Numbered from the stretch's first letter, positions 9,685 through 19,605 are shown. The stretch: DNA of 64,000 bases from an uncultured Nioella sp. (GCA_947498125.1 CANMJH010000001.1:930001-994000), one strand, 5' to 3'. Notes: generated by a model from the sequence alone, not told the origin. Made by a program: numbers and translations.

Positions 9685-10869
9685 CTAGAGTATCACCGGT
9701 CCAAATGCGAAATCGACTGGCGTGGGGCATTGTTGCTGATTGAAATTCCCATCCAGAGCGCCGCTTTGTTGGTCGATTGCAAAATTCACAATCAAATCAC
9801 TGTTTTGGTTGCCAACAAACAAAAGTGATCCGCTCGGGTCGATGGCCAACCCGCGTGGAATCTTGCCCCTAGTCGGAACCCAGCCTTGAGATTGCAATCG
9901 TCCGGTGACGGGGGCGATCTTAAAGATCGCGACCGTATCTGATCCGCGATTTGTGGTATAAAGCCACTCGCCTGAAGGATGCATGACGATGCCTGCTCCG
10001 GTATTTCCCTTTGCAGGGATGCTACCGGGGTTATCGGCATCAAATCTTGGACGCTCAAATTCTGTGTCCTCAGGCAAGGTTGAAATGGTCTGAGCCCATA
10101 TGAGCGAAGGATCATCCGCGCCAACCCGGAACACATCAATCGTCGACGACAATTCGTTTAAGACGTAAGCCAGTTTGTCGCTTGGGTGAAAAACCATATG
10201 GCGAGGCCCGCACCCTCCGGCGACGTTGGTCGCCGGGGTGTTGCACGGCTCCAAAACGCCGGTTTCCGGGTGCAGTGTCCAGGCAAAGACACTGTCCGCC
10301 CCAAGATCGACCCCAACGACAAACCGACCCTCTGGATCATGGCACACCATATGCGCATGGGGCCCGTCTTGCCTTGCCTTATCAGGGCCAGAGCAGCCCA
10401 GCCCGGGCGTAACAACATGCGTTTTCTCACCTATGCGTCCATCGTCATTGATTGGGAAAATGGCAAAACTCCCCGAGCCATAATTCGCAACCAAGAGATG
10501 CCGATCGGCCGGATCGACACTACAGTGGCACGGCCAAGTTCCTTCGCTGTATTGCGTGTTTATGAACGACAGCTGACCCGTTGTTGGATCGATGTCATAT
10601 GCGCTGACAGAGCCTTGCAATCCATTGTCTGGATCATCTGCCAACTCATTCACGCAATAAAGGCGCGTGCCCGTGCTGTTCACTGTCAGGAATGACGGAT
10701 TATGGGCTGGAACAACCTGAATAAGCGACAGGGACTGATCCGCTTCCATCCTGTAAACATAAATGCCTTCGGCGCGACTGGGTGCGGTCGCGCCGGGCGC
10801 GGTATTCGGTGCAGAATAGGTTCCGATATAGACAATCTGACCGTCCGCCGTCTCTGTATTTTGGTGCAT
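9685..10869 (-). CDS. Lactonase family protein (6-phosphogluconolactonase-like beta-propeller)
   Basis: The 394-residue cytoplasmic protein belongs to the seven-bladed propeller lactonases (YbhE/Pgl type). Repeated blade motifs are visible: YIGTYS at the N terminus, NPSFLTVNSTGTRLYCVNE, DPADRHLLVANYGSGS, GPHAHMVCHDPEGRFVVGVD, GPRHMVFHPSDKLAYVLNE and PSGEWLYTTNRGSDTV. Such enzymes hydrolyse sugar or sugar-phosphate lactones. It is the last gene of the ABC operon read leftward from 15750, 77 bp after the permease. A lactone formed from the imported sugar is a plausible substrate, but this is not proven. Confidence 0.88.
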   Translation of the reverse strand: MHQNTETADGQIVYIGTYSAPNTAPGATAPSRAEGIYVYRMEADQSLSLIQVVPAHNPSFLTVNSTGTRLYCVNELADDPDNGLQGSVSAYDIDPTTGQLSFINTQYSEGTWPCHCSVDPADRHLLVANYGSGSFAIFPINDDGRIGEKTHVVTPGLGCSGPDKARQDGPHAHMVCHDPEGRFVVGVDLGADSVFAWTLHPETGVLEPCNTPATNVAGGCGPRHMVFHPSDKLAYVLNELSSTIDVFRVGADDPSLIWAQTISTLPEDTEFERPRFDADNPGSIPAKGNTGAGIVMHPSGEWLYTTNRGSDTVAIFKIAPVTGRLQSQGWVPTRGKIPRGLAIDPSGSLLFVGNQNSDLIVNFAIDQQSGALDGNFNQQQCPTPVDFAFGPVIL

Positions 10870-10946
10870 AGATACGAAACCTCATATTTTTCGGAACCAA
10901 TGATAGGCAACATTGCCTGCACTATACCAAGGCCGCAATAAGCATC

Positions 10947-12992
10947 CTATGTCGCCGGTGCCGCCTTCAATCCACTAAGCCGCAGCGAAGCCAGCACTCT
11001 GCGAATGCCCGGTGAGGATTGTGACAGCAGGATCAGCAAAAGGATCACGCCATAAAGGATCTGGCGCCACGCGGACGGCATTTGAACAACGGCAAGCGTG
11101 CTTTGCAACAATGTGACAACCACAACGCCCACCAAAACCGCAAGCAGACTACCACTACCGCCCGTAATGCGCGTCCCGCCAAGAACGACAGCCGCAATCG
11201 CCGGCATCAAATAGGCACTTCCCATGTCTTGAAAGGCGCTGCCCGAGTAGCCGGTCAGCATCGCAGCACCAAAGCCATAACTGATGCCTGCCAAGACAAA
11301 GACACCGATGATCACCAATGGGGTCCGAATGCCGGAAAGGTAAGAGGCACCTTCAGCGAAACCAATCGCCTCAATCTCGCGGCCAATCCGCGACCGGATC
11401 AGAACAAAAACAAGCAAAGCAACGGCAATAAGAGTGGCAATAATCGAGTTTGGAAGCCCGGGAATGCTGCGTGTGGCCCCTAAAAATATCATCGCATCCG
11501 ATGCCCCGGTCGATGGTGCAAAACCACCTGTCAAAAGCACCATCAACCCTAGCAAGATTGAATTCACTCCCAAGGTGAAAATGATGGACGGAATTCGCAA
11601 CAAGGCCACTCCGATACCGTTCACCAACCCAATCAAGGCCCCAATCCCAAGCGCAACTGGGATAGCAGCCGCGCCGCCAACCATTGTGCCGATCATAGCG
11701 CAAGCGGTGATGGCCCAAGGCAGTGATAGATCGATCTGCCCAAGTTTGATGACCAGAAATGCGCCCACGGCAAACATCGCCAAGAACGACGCAGATTGCA
11801 GTTGGAGCAACAGGAAGGACGGCGAAAAGAAGGGCGGAGTTTCCCCGCGCTGAAGCAGGATCACACTTGCGATCGCCATCAGAACTCCGACGACAAGAAT
11901 ACTCAGACCGACAGCGGCCCAGATGTCATGTGTTTCGCGGGATCTGTCGGCCTGGCCCAGAATACTTAAGCGGTTTTTCGTTCTCAATGCCTGCGCCGCG
12001 CCGATGGTAATCGCCAAAAGCAATACTGTGCCTTCAAAAAGCGGCTGGATGAGAGGGCTGGCTTCGATGATCCAGAAAATCCGGTCGGTGACACGAATGA
12101 TGCTGCCCACCATGCTCAGCAAATAGGCGCCAAAGACAGCGCCAAGGACCCCTCCGACGCCGCCTGCCAAGGAAACGCCGCCGATTACGGATGCGGCCAA
12201 GGAATTGAGCGTATAGAACCCCGATTGAACTGCATTGGCATCCCCGGTAAGTGTTAGCGCCGCAAGGAAAATGCCGCCAAAAGCAGCAAAAAGACCGGAA
12301 AAAGAATATGCGAGAATAATCGTACGTTTTACCGCGATTCCTGAAATCTCTGCTGAGTTTCGGTTAGAGCCAACGGCAATGATGGCCCGGCCCAACATGC
12401 CAAAACCCACAGGTGCCCAAACGACCAGAACGACAATCGCGATACACATGACAACACTTGGAATATTGCCAAGAAACGTGTCTGCCAAAAAGCTCGGCAG
12501 CCAAATATCAATCTGATACGTCAGATAATCGGCCAAGACAAAGTCAACATCCCCGCCCGGTTGAGGGCGCAAAGCAAGGGCTGCTCCGGAATAGACCGCG
12601 CCCGTCGCAAGGGTCGCAATGACGGGCTGAATTCGCCCGTAGACCACAATCAATCCGTTAATTGCGCCCGCCGCGGTACCTGCAGCCAGGCACAGGCCAA
12701 GCCCCAGAGCAATTTCAATGGGCGATCCATTAAGCACATGAGAGGCAACGGATCTCACCAGGACCATAATCGCCCCAATCGAAAGGTCGATCCCGCCTGA
12801 CAAAAGCACAATTGATTGCCCAATGGCGGCAAACGCAAGCGCACCACCCTGATTTGAATTGGTGGTTATTGTGTTGGTGGAAAACCCGCTTGGATGGAGG
12901 TTCGCATAGATACCGTATGCCACGATAAGCAAGATTGCGGCCATGAGCCCTTGGCCCAAAATCGATTGCGGTATTTGAATAAGGCGTTTCAC
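10947..12992 (-). CDS. Fused double permease of a sugar ABC transporter
   Basis: The 681-residue inner-membrane protein is two ribose/xylose-type permease domains (BPD_transp_2 fold) joined head to tail, about residues 1-335 and 355-681. Each half has the family hallmarks: in the first, GQSIVLLSGGIDLSIGAIM and ASVIGGVSLAGGVGGVLGA; in the second, GAFLVIKLGQIDLSLPWAI and AAVVLGGTRITGGSGSLLA. Most members of this family are single-domain proteins of about 330 residues that pair as homo- or heterodimers, so this gene encodes the whole channel in one chain. It sits 35 bp after its ATPase and precedes the lactonase. Confidence 0.92.
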   Translation of the reverse strand: MKRLIQIPQSILGQGLMAAILLIVAYGIYANLHPSGFSTNTITTNSNQGGALAFAAIGQSIVLLSGGIDLSIGAIMVLVRSVASHVLNGSPIEIALGLGLCLAAGTAAGAINGLIVVYGRIQPVIATLATGAVYSGAALALRPQPGGDVDFVLADYLTYQIDIWLPSFLADTFLGNIPSVVMCIAIVVLVVWAPVGFGMLGRAIIAVGSNRNSAEISGIAVKRTIILAYSFSGLFAAFGGIFLAALTLTGDANAVQSGFYTLNSLAASVIGGVSLAGGVGGVLGAVFGAYLLSMVGSIIRVTDRIFWIIEASPLIQPLFEGTVLLLAITIGAAQALRTKNRLSILGQADRSRETHDIWAAVGLSILVVGVLMAIASVILLQRGETPPFFSPSFLLLQLQSASFLAMFAVGAFLVIKLGQIDLSLPWAITACAMIGTMVGGAAAIPVALGIGALIGLVNGIGVALLRIPSIIFTLGVNSILLGLMVLLTGGFAPSTGASDAMIFLGATRSIPGLPNSIIATLIAVALLVFVLIRSRIGREIEAIGFAEGASYLSGIRTPLVIIGVFVLAGISYGFGAAMLTGYSGSAFQDMGSAYLMPAIAAVVLGGTRITGGSGSLLAVLVGVVVVTLLQSTLAVVQMPSAWRQILYGVILLLILLSQSSPGIRRVLASLRLSGLKAAPAT

Positions 12993-13027
12993 TTTTCTTA
13001 TCCCGAATTTTTTAAGGCACTTGGGTG

Positions 13028-14626
13028 CTAAGGCGATTGAAGAGGCAGATTGAACGCTGCGTTGATGAGATTATTCTCGGTCAACATGTCACCTTCTAGC
13101 TGGTGACTGATTTTGCCCTCGTAAAAGACCAAAACCCGATGGCAGCAGTTGGACAATTCCTGATAATCCGAGCTGTAAAGAAGTATGGTACAGCCTTCTT
13201 GCGCAAGCTCGTTCAAGAGAAGAAAAATCTCTTGCTTCGTGCCAACATCAATCCCCCGTGTCGGGTCATCCAACAAGAGAATATCCGGCATTTCAGACAA
13301 CCATTTTGCCAAGACAACTTTTTGCTGATTTCCGCCTGACAATGCAAACACAGGCTGCCGATGACTTGTCACCTTTATCTTCAGCCGCTCAATGGCATCC
13401 TGCAGCCGTTTGCTGTCTTTGCCTTTCGGGCGCAGGAAATTTTTTAGATAGCTGCCCTTGTCGACCAGCAAAATATTCTCGCCAACAGACATCTGCTGCA
13501 CCAAACCATGGACACCGCGATCTTCCGGAACATAGGCCATCGTTGGGCCGCTGCGAATGCTATGGGATGGCCGTTTATCGGCGCGCATCTCACCGGCAAG
13601 ATGCACTTCGCCCTCTAGGCCTTTCAAGACGCCAAAGAGCGCCAAAAGGAAATCATGCTGACCTTGGCCGTCCAGCCCGCCGATCCCCAGAATTTCACCC
13701 TTGCGGACGGTGGCCGAGATATCAGTCAGGCTTTGATCCCAAGCAAGATCTCGCGTCTCGATCACAATGGGGGCGTCTGGTTTTGGTTCACTTTTGGGGG
13801 GAAATGCCGCTTCGATGCTGCGTCCAAGCATCATTTCGACAATGTCGCTATCGCTTTGAGTATCTGCGGCGAAAGTTTTGATTTTCCGACCATCCCTGAA
13901 AACAGAACATTCGTCCGCGAGGGTCCGGATTTCTGACATTCGGTGGGACACATAAAGGATCGCCAGCCCATCGTCCCTAAGCGCCCTCACCAATTCGAGA
14001 ATATGCTTGGTGTCTTGATTGGTCAGAGCCGACGTGGACTCGTCCAAAATCAAAAGGCGGGGATCAAAGGCAAGCCCTTTGGCAATTTCAACAAGCTGCT
14101 TTTTGGATAGGGGTAGGTCGCGCACCATTGTGGCCGGGTCCAAGTCCCCTGCCCCAACGCGGTCGAGCAATTTGGCTACTCGGTTTTTTTGGGCGGTCCG
14201 GTTCACGATACCAAACCGGCGCGGCGGATTAAGCAGCAGAATATTTTCGGCGATGCTCAGATCAGGGATAAGAGACATCTCTTGAAAAACACATGAAATG
14301 CCTGCAGCCTGCGCCTGTTGCGCTCCTGAAAAATCGCAAGGCTCGCCTTCTATTTCAAGATGGCCGGTCGACGGTTTCCGAATGCCGGCAATCGCCTTGA
14401 GAAGCGTGGATTTACCAGCGCCATTTTCACCAATAATCGCGTGGATGCTTCCGGGATGGATGTCCAAATCCACATCTGAAAGCGCCTGAACCGGCCCATA
14501 GTTCACACTGACCTTGCGCAGGCTCAAAATGGCGTCTTTGCGCTGATCCAGGCCGGACAGCTCGTCTATTTCTAGTGTAGAGATTGGATTGGCCCCAAGG
14601 GCCAATCCATTCGTTTCAAGCGTCAT
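13028..14626 (-). CDS. Sugar ABC transporter ATP-binding protein (two ATPase domains)
   Basis: The 532-residue protein is of the RbsA/XylG type with two ABC domains. Domain 1 has Walker A GENGAGKST at about 66-74 and Walker B LLILDESTSAL, in which Ser replaces the usual Pro of DEPT. Domain 2 lacks a good Walker A (GIGGLDGQGQHD) but keeps LSGGNQQKVVLAKWL and Walker B ILLLDDPTRGID, as is usual in this family. The first 33 residues form an extension before the domain. Its start overlaps the stop of the binding-protein gene by 4 bp. Confidence 0.94.
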   Translation of the reverse strand: MTLETNGLALGANPISTLEIDELSGLDQRKDAILSLRKVSVNYGPVQALSDVDLDIHPGSIHAIIGENGAGKSTLLKAIAGIRKPSTGHLEIEGEPCDFSGAQQAQAAGISCVFQEMSLIPDLSIAENILLLNPPRRFGIVNRTAQKNRVAKLLDRVGAGDLDPATMVRDLPLSKKQLVEIAKGLAFDPRLLILDESTSALTNQDTKHILELVRALRDDGLAILYVSHRMSEIRTLADECSVFRDGRKIKTFAADTQSDSDIVEMMLGRSIEAAFPPKSEPKPDAPIVIETRDLAWDQSLTDISATVRKGEILGIGGLDGQGQHDFLLALFGVLKGLEGEVHLAGEMRADKRPSHSIRSGPTMAYVPEDRGVHGLVQQMSVGENILLVDKGSYLKNFLRPKGKDSKRLQDAIERLKIKVTSHRQPVFALSGGNQQKVVLAKWLSEMPDILLLDDPTRGIDVGTKQEIFLLLNELAQEGCTILLYSSDYQELSNCCHRVLVFYEGKISHQLEGDMLTENNLINAAFNLPLQSP

Positions 14627-15750
14627 TGCTCAGCGTCCTGCGACATGATTTCTTCTGCAGTGAAGTTCACGTTACAGGGTGGGAACTCATTTGGCGTGAA
14701 GAAATTATCGTCAAGATTTGACCAATAGTTTTCACCATCAACAAGCTCGTCAGAATATGCGACAGGCAATGGGATCGAAATCAACTGAGGAAGCGCCTCG
14801 CCGTCCAGAGCAGCAATTGCAGCACTGACACCGATTGCACCCAAAGCAGGCGAGTATCCGACCGAGATGACCTCAAGCCCGTCATCGCTCAGCTCTGCAG
14901 CCATTCGACGGAACCCGTTTTCTGCTTCTGCGGCCATCGGCACAAGCGGATGATCAGCGTCAAGGATCGCGCGCAATGCGCCGGTCGAACCAGCTTGAAC
15001 AGCAAATCCGTCAAACGAGCCATAAGTCGCAATGGCGTCAGCGACAACGTTCTGTGCCGTGCCGTCATCCCAATTGCCCACTACCTCGATGACTTCTATT
15101 CCATCATGCTGATCAAGAACGGCGCGCAGGCCGTCATGACGGTCAATGTCGACGGAAATGCCAGGCAAGCCACGAACTTCCAAGACGCGACCAGTCGTTC
15201 CCATCCGTTCAACAAGGAAATCACCCTGCAGACGTCCAAACTCGATGTTGTCCGAGCTAAGCTGCATCACGCGGTCCGTGTTAAGCACATTGTCAAAGGT
15301 CAGGATCAGGGTCTCTGCGCGTTCGCCTGCGCGGATAACACGGTCAAACCCGTCCGTGCTCATCGCGTTGGCCAAAACTGCGTCGTAACCTTGGTTGATG
15401 AAATCTTCCATCGCGGCAATCTGTGCCGAAACATCCGTCCCGGTGGAAATGACCCGCAATTCTGAAATTCGGCCCTCCATTTCCGGAGTTTCGGCGAAGG
15501 CCAGCAGGGTTTTCAACATTTGGATGCGCCACGTATTACCTGTGAAGCTGTTGACCACAGCAATCCGGTAAGGCCCCTCTTGGGCTTCGTGGACCCAAGT
15601 TTCTGTATCTGCACTCCATGAACGGAAGCATTCAGGTTGGAATCCTTCTGCGTCTGAAACTTCGCGCCAATCAGCATGAGCTGCTGTCGCCATCGCCCCT
15701 AGGGTCAATGGAAAGAGAGTGCTCTTCAATAAGGTCTTAAGGGTCTTCAT
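14623..15750 (-). CDS. Periplasmic sugar-binding protein of ABC transporter I
   Basis: Solute-binding protein of the periplasmic-binding-protein-like I fold (ribose/galactose type). A signal peptide is evident (KTLLKSTLFPLTLGAMATAAHA), and the mature part includes PYRIAVVNSFTGNTW, MEDFINQGYDAVLANAMST and IEVVGNWDDGTAQNVV. ATG 15750 is chosen over the upstream ATG at 15771 because an excellent Shine-Dalgarno (CGGAGGAA) precedes it. First gene of the binding protein-ATPase-double permease-lactonase operon. The natural ligand is unknown. Confidence 0.92.
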   Translation of the reverse strand: MKTLKTLLKSTLFPLTLGAMATAAHADWREVSDAEGFQPECFRSWSADTETWVHEAQEGPYRIAVVNSFTGNTWRIQMLKTLLAFAETPEMEGRISELRVISTGTDVSAQIAAMEDFINQGYDAVLANAMSTDGFDRVIRAGERAETLILTFDNVLNTDRVMQLSSDNIEFGRLQGDFLVERMGTTGRVLEVRGLPGISVDIDRHDGLRAVLDQHDGIEVIEVVGNWDDGTAQNVVADAIATYGSFDGFAVQAGSTGALRAILDADHPLVPMAAEAENGFRRMAAELSDDGLEVISVGYSPALGAIGVSAAIAALDGEALPQLISIPLPVAYSDELVDGENYWSNLDDNFFTPNEFPPCNVNFTAEEIMSQDAEQ

Positions 15751-16443
15751 GTGGTTCCTCCGAGTATTCATTTGAGTTTTTCGAATTGGTTCAGCGCGCG
15801 TCAGGTTTGCTTCTCATCGTTGGTTTTTTGTTTGGAAATCAAAAACGCCGCGCTTTGAGGAGAGGAGATTGCGTAAATCACAACTGTGAGCCGCAATTCC
15901 AAAAGTGACGGGACTTCAGAAAATTTTTTTCCGGAATCTTAGGACAGGTTTGAGTAGGTTTACTTGCCGTTTGGCAGGGCAAGTGAATCCCTTTTGATTT
16001 TCCTGACATTGTGCCCGCCTCCCAAAGCTCAATACTTCGCGATATATCGCTCAGTGATATCTGATATACCAGATCGAATAAACCCAATCAACCCCCTCCT
16101 TTGGGTTGACTCACAAACGGCGCATAATCCCAACTTTTGAGCCTTGGTTTAGCCAGGAGAAAAGCGCCCGTGACCGTTCGCCGGATCTACTTCGTAGCCG
16201 ATCTATCTCTGATACAGTGCGGATTTTGGTGGAAAATTTTAAGGGCGGTTGAGCGATGAGTTTTTTAGGTCGCGCATTTTCACAACGAAAAAACGGTTGC
16301 TGATTGCCTTAGTCGATTAGGAACCAAAGGCTTCGACCGTCGTCCTTACACGCCTGAATGCTTTGCTACACGGCCCCACTTGGCCTCAAGCTGACTTTGA
16401 CGGAAATTGGTTTCGATTGGGCGGCCCGCCTGTTGCCCTGTAG
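15751..16443. other. Long leader/promoter region of ABC operon I
   Basis: About 690 bp between the binding-protein start and the stop of the larA-like gene, both on the minus strand. It holds a GntR-type operator at 16059-16074 and a perfect 12-bp palindrome GCGATATATCGC at 16039-16050. No gene is supported; the small minus-strand frame at 15878-16087 spans the operator and has no ribosome site. Nothing else was recognised. Confidence 0.6.
16059..16074. promoter_or_regulatory. GntR-type operator upstream of ABC operon I
   Basis: ATCTGATATACCAGAT, an almost perfect 16-bp palindrome. It is the exact reverse complement of the site at 20651-20666. It lies about 310 bp upstream of the binding-protein ATG. 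FCD-type GntR proteins bind such TCTG-N-CAGA palindromes. The recurrence at four promoters in the block supports a real operator; which of the two GntR proteins binds it is unknown. Confidence 0.75.
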
Positions 16444-17736
16444 TTAAGTCAATTTCCCCGATGGCAAAAATTGCATCTGGGCGGGCGGCCCGATCTCATC
16501 TAGTCGTTCGTTTGAGTCCACCCAGACCCTTAATGCTGGCGATATTTGGACTTGGTCCAGTTCGAGCGTGTTCTTGATCCTAACGATCTTGGCGTCCTGC
16601 GGCTGAATGCGGTTGCACGTCTTCAATGCAACGCAAATCGCATCATGATCAGAGTTTAGGATCATCGGCAATTTTGCAGGTTCAAGGATCGTGGCCGTAA
16701 TCGCGTTTGTGTACATGGCCCCAAGATTGATTTTCTCGACACAGCTCCGGGTTGTCAGGTCAGCACTGCCAATCCCAACTCCGTTACCTTTGGATTGCGG
16801 TGTCAGGTCCAAAGCAACGATTTTCTGAATGCTGGGTGCATCAAACCCTGGCAACCGAGATCCCGGTCGTCCGGTGACATTCGGGTCCATCCCCTCCCCG
16901 CTAATATTCTTGCCAATCTCATCGACAATAAGCACGTCAATTTCAGGAAATTGAATGCGGCCGATAGATGATTTGGCAAGTTTAAGAAGCTCTTTTTCGC
17001 GGGCCAGAATCTGACCCGTAGGGATGATTTCGATCTGCATAAGATCATCAAAGGCATTTTCGAGAATGGCCAACCCAAACACAACTGGCAGGCGTGCGAG
17101 CAACACCTCGGCTGCACGTGGCAGCAACTCAGCGAAGCGCCCAAAACCATGATCGTGCAATGCAACCGCGCCTTTGTGTTTGCCCAGCCCAATGCACAGC
17201 ATTTTGACCAACCCGCTTTCGTACTGACCTTTGAAATCAGCATGAGGTTTCACCTTGTTGGCGATGACAATCCCATCAGCTTCAAAGGCAATCTTGTCGA
17301 TGAAAAGCGGTGTTCCATCGCTTAAGCGGTCAACCTCAACAACCTCCATCGAAGATCGAATAGGCGCGCCAACGCTTTCTGGCGTGATGCCGTAACCCTC
17401 CAGAACTTTGATCTGCCCTTCGGCTGTTGCCCCGCCATGGCTTCCCATTGAAGGCACGATAAAGGGATCAGCGCCAAGGTCACGCAAGTTTCGGACGAGG
17501 GATTGAATGATTTCTGGCAGGTTTGCGATCCCGCGGCTGCCCACAGTGATTGCAATGGATTTGCCCGCAACGTCATCGCGGGCAATTTTCTTCATTTGAT
17601 CTTTCATCTCGACTTCGACGTTGGTCAATCGGGGTCGATCAAAGCGCTGCGCAACCGGAATAAGGGGCGGGAACGGATAATGCATCCCGCCCTCAATATT
17701 CACATCAATTGGTCCCAAATCCATCTGCGTTACCAT
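16444..17736 (-). CDS. LarA-like nickel-pincer racemase/epimerase (DUF2088)
   Basis: The 430-residue protein belongs to the LarA superfamily, whose characterised members racemise or epimerise 2-hydroxy acids with a nickel-pincer nucleotide (NPN) cofactor. Visible motifs are MGSHGGAT around H100, NKVKPHADFKG around H165, ESGLVKMLCIGLGKHKGA with K178, and HDHGFGR with H194/H196. By eye these match LarA's two catalytic His, the cofactor-binding Lys and the Ni-binding His. The sequence is far from the classic lactate racemase, so the substrate is open. It is last in dctP-dctQ-dctM-larA and overlaps dctM by 7 bp. The NPN synthesis genes lie just across the divergent promoter. Confidence 0.85.
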   Translation of the reverse strand: MVTQMDLGPIDVNIEGGMHYPFPPLIPVAQRFDRPRLTNVEVEMKDQMKKIARDDVAGKSIAITVGSRGIANLPEIIQSLVRNLRDLGADPFIVPSMGSHGGATAEGQIKVLEGYGITPESVGAPIRSSMEVVEVDRLSDGTPLFIDKIAFEADGIVIANKVKPHADFKGQYESGLVKMLCIGLGKHKGAVALHDHGFGRFAELLPRAAEVLLARLPVVFGLAILENAFDDLMQIEIIPTGQILAREKELLKLAKSSIGRIQFPEIDVLIVDEIGKNISGEGMDPNVTGRPGSRLPGFDAPSIQKIVALDLTPQSKGNGVGIGSADLTTRSCVEKINLGAMYTNAITATILEPAKLPMILNSDHDAICVALKTCNRIQPQDAKIVRIKNTLELDQVQISPALRVWVDSNERLDEIGPPAQMQFLPSGKLT

Positions 17737-19013
17737 AGCGAGGGAAGCGCCAACGACAGCGCAGGCACGTATGTCACAAGCAACAGCAGAACCAGCATTC
17801 CGACAAAGAACGGAAGGATAGCAAGGCTGAGGCGTTCAATAGAAACACCCGATATCCCACTGGCAACAAAGAGGTTCACGCCAAGCGGAGGTGTGCAAAA
17901 TCCAATTGCCAAATTGACCGTCAAAATCACGCCGAACACAATCGGATCAACACCCAATGCTGTTGCAACAGGCAAAAGAATTGGCGTCATGATGATGATC
18001 GATGAGATCGTCTCCATGAACATACCAATGACAAGCAGCAGCAGATTGATGAGCAGCAAGATCAGGATCGGATTGCTGGAAAAGCTTGTGATCGCCTCGG
18101 CAAGTTGCGTGGGAATTTGCGCGAGAGTCACAACACGTCCGAACGCAGTTGCCATGATCACCAGAATTAGGATTGTGCCACTGGTCAGCGCGCTTTGTGC
18201 CAGAATGCTCGGCAATTGTGAGAGCCTGATATCGCGATAGACGAAAAGGCCAACGAACGCTGCATAGACCACCGCAACAGCCCCCGCCTCGGTTGGGGTG
18301 AACATCCCGCTATAGATACCGCCTAAGATAATCACGGGGACCAGCAATGCCCAAAACGAAGACCGAAAGGTCGACAAAACCGTGCCGCCCGAAAAGGCTT
18401 CGCTTGTTTCGGTGATCGAGGTTTCTTTGCGAAGAATGAACCGCGCGACGGCCATGAACATGACTGCAAACAGGATGCCAGGGACGACACCTGCAAGAAA
18501 CAATTTCCCGATCGAAACTTCAGCCGTAACGCCGTAGATAATGAAGGGGATGCTTGGCGGGATCATCACGCCGATCATTCCAGACGACGCCGTCAAAGCG
18601 CTGCTAAACCGGCGGCTATATCCTGCTTTTTCCATCTCGGGGATCATGTTGGATCCGATAGCTGCAACAGTTGCAGGCGAAGAGCCCGAGATCGCAGCAA
18701 AGAATACACAAGCCAGAACATTCACATAAGCCAGCCCTGCCCGGATATGACCCACAAGGGAATTGGCAAACCCGACGATGCGGCGCGACATGCCGCCATG
18801 CTGCATAAGATCACCCGCCAAAACGAAAAGCGGCACGGCGATCAGAGGGAAAGAATCCGCTCCGGTCACAACTGACCGGGCAAGGATAACAGCGGGCGGT
18901 CCGCCATCAGCAAAAAAGATCACGGCCATAGTTGCAAGGCCGAGGCAAATTCCAATGGGCACGCTGAAGAACAGCAGCCCGGCCAAGGAAGAGAAAAGAA
19001 TGGTTGCAATCAT
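17730..19013 (-). CDS. dctM: TRAP transporter large permease (DctM)
   Basis: The 427-residue protein, with about 12 hydrophobic segments, is the ion-coupled translocator of a tripartite ATP-independent transporter. Motifs: GICLGLATMAVI, FPLIAVPLFVLAGDLM, FSSALTASSGMIGVMIPPSI, FTPTEAGAVAVVYA and GFCTPPLGVNLFVASGI. It overlaps dctQ by 4 bp and the larA-like gene by 7 bp. TRAP systems usually carry organic or sugar acids, matching a hydroxy-acid racemase. Confidence 0.94.
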   Translation of the reverse strand: MIATILFSSLAGLLFFSVPIGICLGLATMAVIFFADGGPPAVILARSVVTGADSFPLIAVPLFVLAGDLMQHGGMSRRIVGFANSLVGHIRAGLAYVNVLACVFFAAISGSSPATVAAIGSNMIPEMEKAGYSRRFSSALTASSGMIGVMIPPSIPFIIYGVTAEVSIGKLFLAGVVPGILFAVMFMAVARFILRKETSITETSEAFSGGTVLSTFRSSFWALLVPVIILGGIYSGMFTPTEAGAVAVVYAAFVGLFVYRDIRLSQLPSILAQSALTSGTILILVIMATAFGRVVTLAQIPTQLAEAITSFSSNPILILLLINLLLLVIGMFMETISSIIIMTPILLPVATALGVDPIVFGVILTVNLAIGFCTPPLGVNLFVASGISGVSIERLSLAILPFFVGMLVLLLLVTYVPALSLALPSLW

Positions 19014-19522
19014 TGGGCCACCTCGTCGGACGTTGGAGAAACCTCAGCGCCAGCGATGGCGCGCACAGTCCGGATCATGTTTTGAATAACCCGAATGGAG
19101 GATAGCGCAGCGCCAAATGGAGCGGACGCATATAAGATTGGAATTGGAAGGCCCAAAACGACAGAATTTTGCATTGCGACAAAGGGAAGTCGGATCAACT
19201 TGACGCATTCGAGTACGACAAATCCAAGCAGGATCAGGACAAGAATGTCGACGATGAGATCGATGAAAAGCCTGGCGCGTTTAGGCAGCAAATCGCGAAA
19301 CACGGTAATTCGAATGTGCCCGGCGCTGCGAAAACCGTAACTGACCGCAATCCAGATGAACCAGACAAATGTCCAAAGTGTCAGTTCTTCCGCCCATGAA
19401 AGTGACGCGTTGAAGACATATCGCATCACAACATTGACGCTGATCAGAAGAACGATGAAAGCCAACAAAGCTGCGACCAACATGCGTTCGATATTGGCAT
19501 CAAGCCAACGAAGAATTGACAT
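19010..19522 (-). CDS. dctQ: TRAP transporter small permease (DctQ)
   Basis: The 170-residue membrane protein has four predicted helices and the DctQ signature SLSWAEELTLWTFVWFIWI followed by VSYGFRSAGHIRI. It acts with DctM in the inner membrane. It is coupled to dctM by an ATGA overlap and lies 83 bp downstream of dctP. That gap shows no clear terminator. Confidence 0.92.
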   Translation of the reverse strand: MSILRWLDANIERMLVAALLAFIVLLISVNVVMRYVFNASLSWAEELTLWTFVWFIWIAVSYGFRSAGHIRITVFRDLLPKRARLFIDLIVDILVLILLGFVVLECVKLIRLPFVAMQNSVVLGLPIPILYASAPFGAALSSIRVIQNMIRTVRAIAGAEVSPTSDEVAQ

Positions 19523-19605
19523 TAGGACCTCCCCTTTAATGTCGAGGGCCGACCGATGAATTGGTTTCGCGGTCGGCCCAGATAGTGCTTGTCAGATCCG
19601 AAGCA

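Noticed and set aside
15878-16087. 69-codon minus-strand frame in the leader of ABC operon I
   Set aside because: Spans the GntR operator and has no ribosome site.
16241-16443. Possible transposase remnant before the larA-like stop
   Set aside because: No frame gives a recognisable transposase motif, and no inverted repeats or target duplications were seen.
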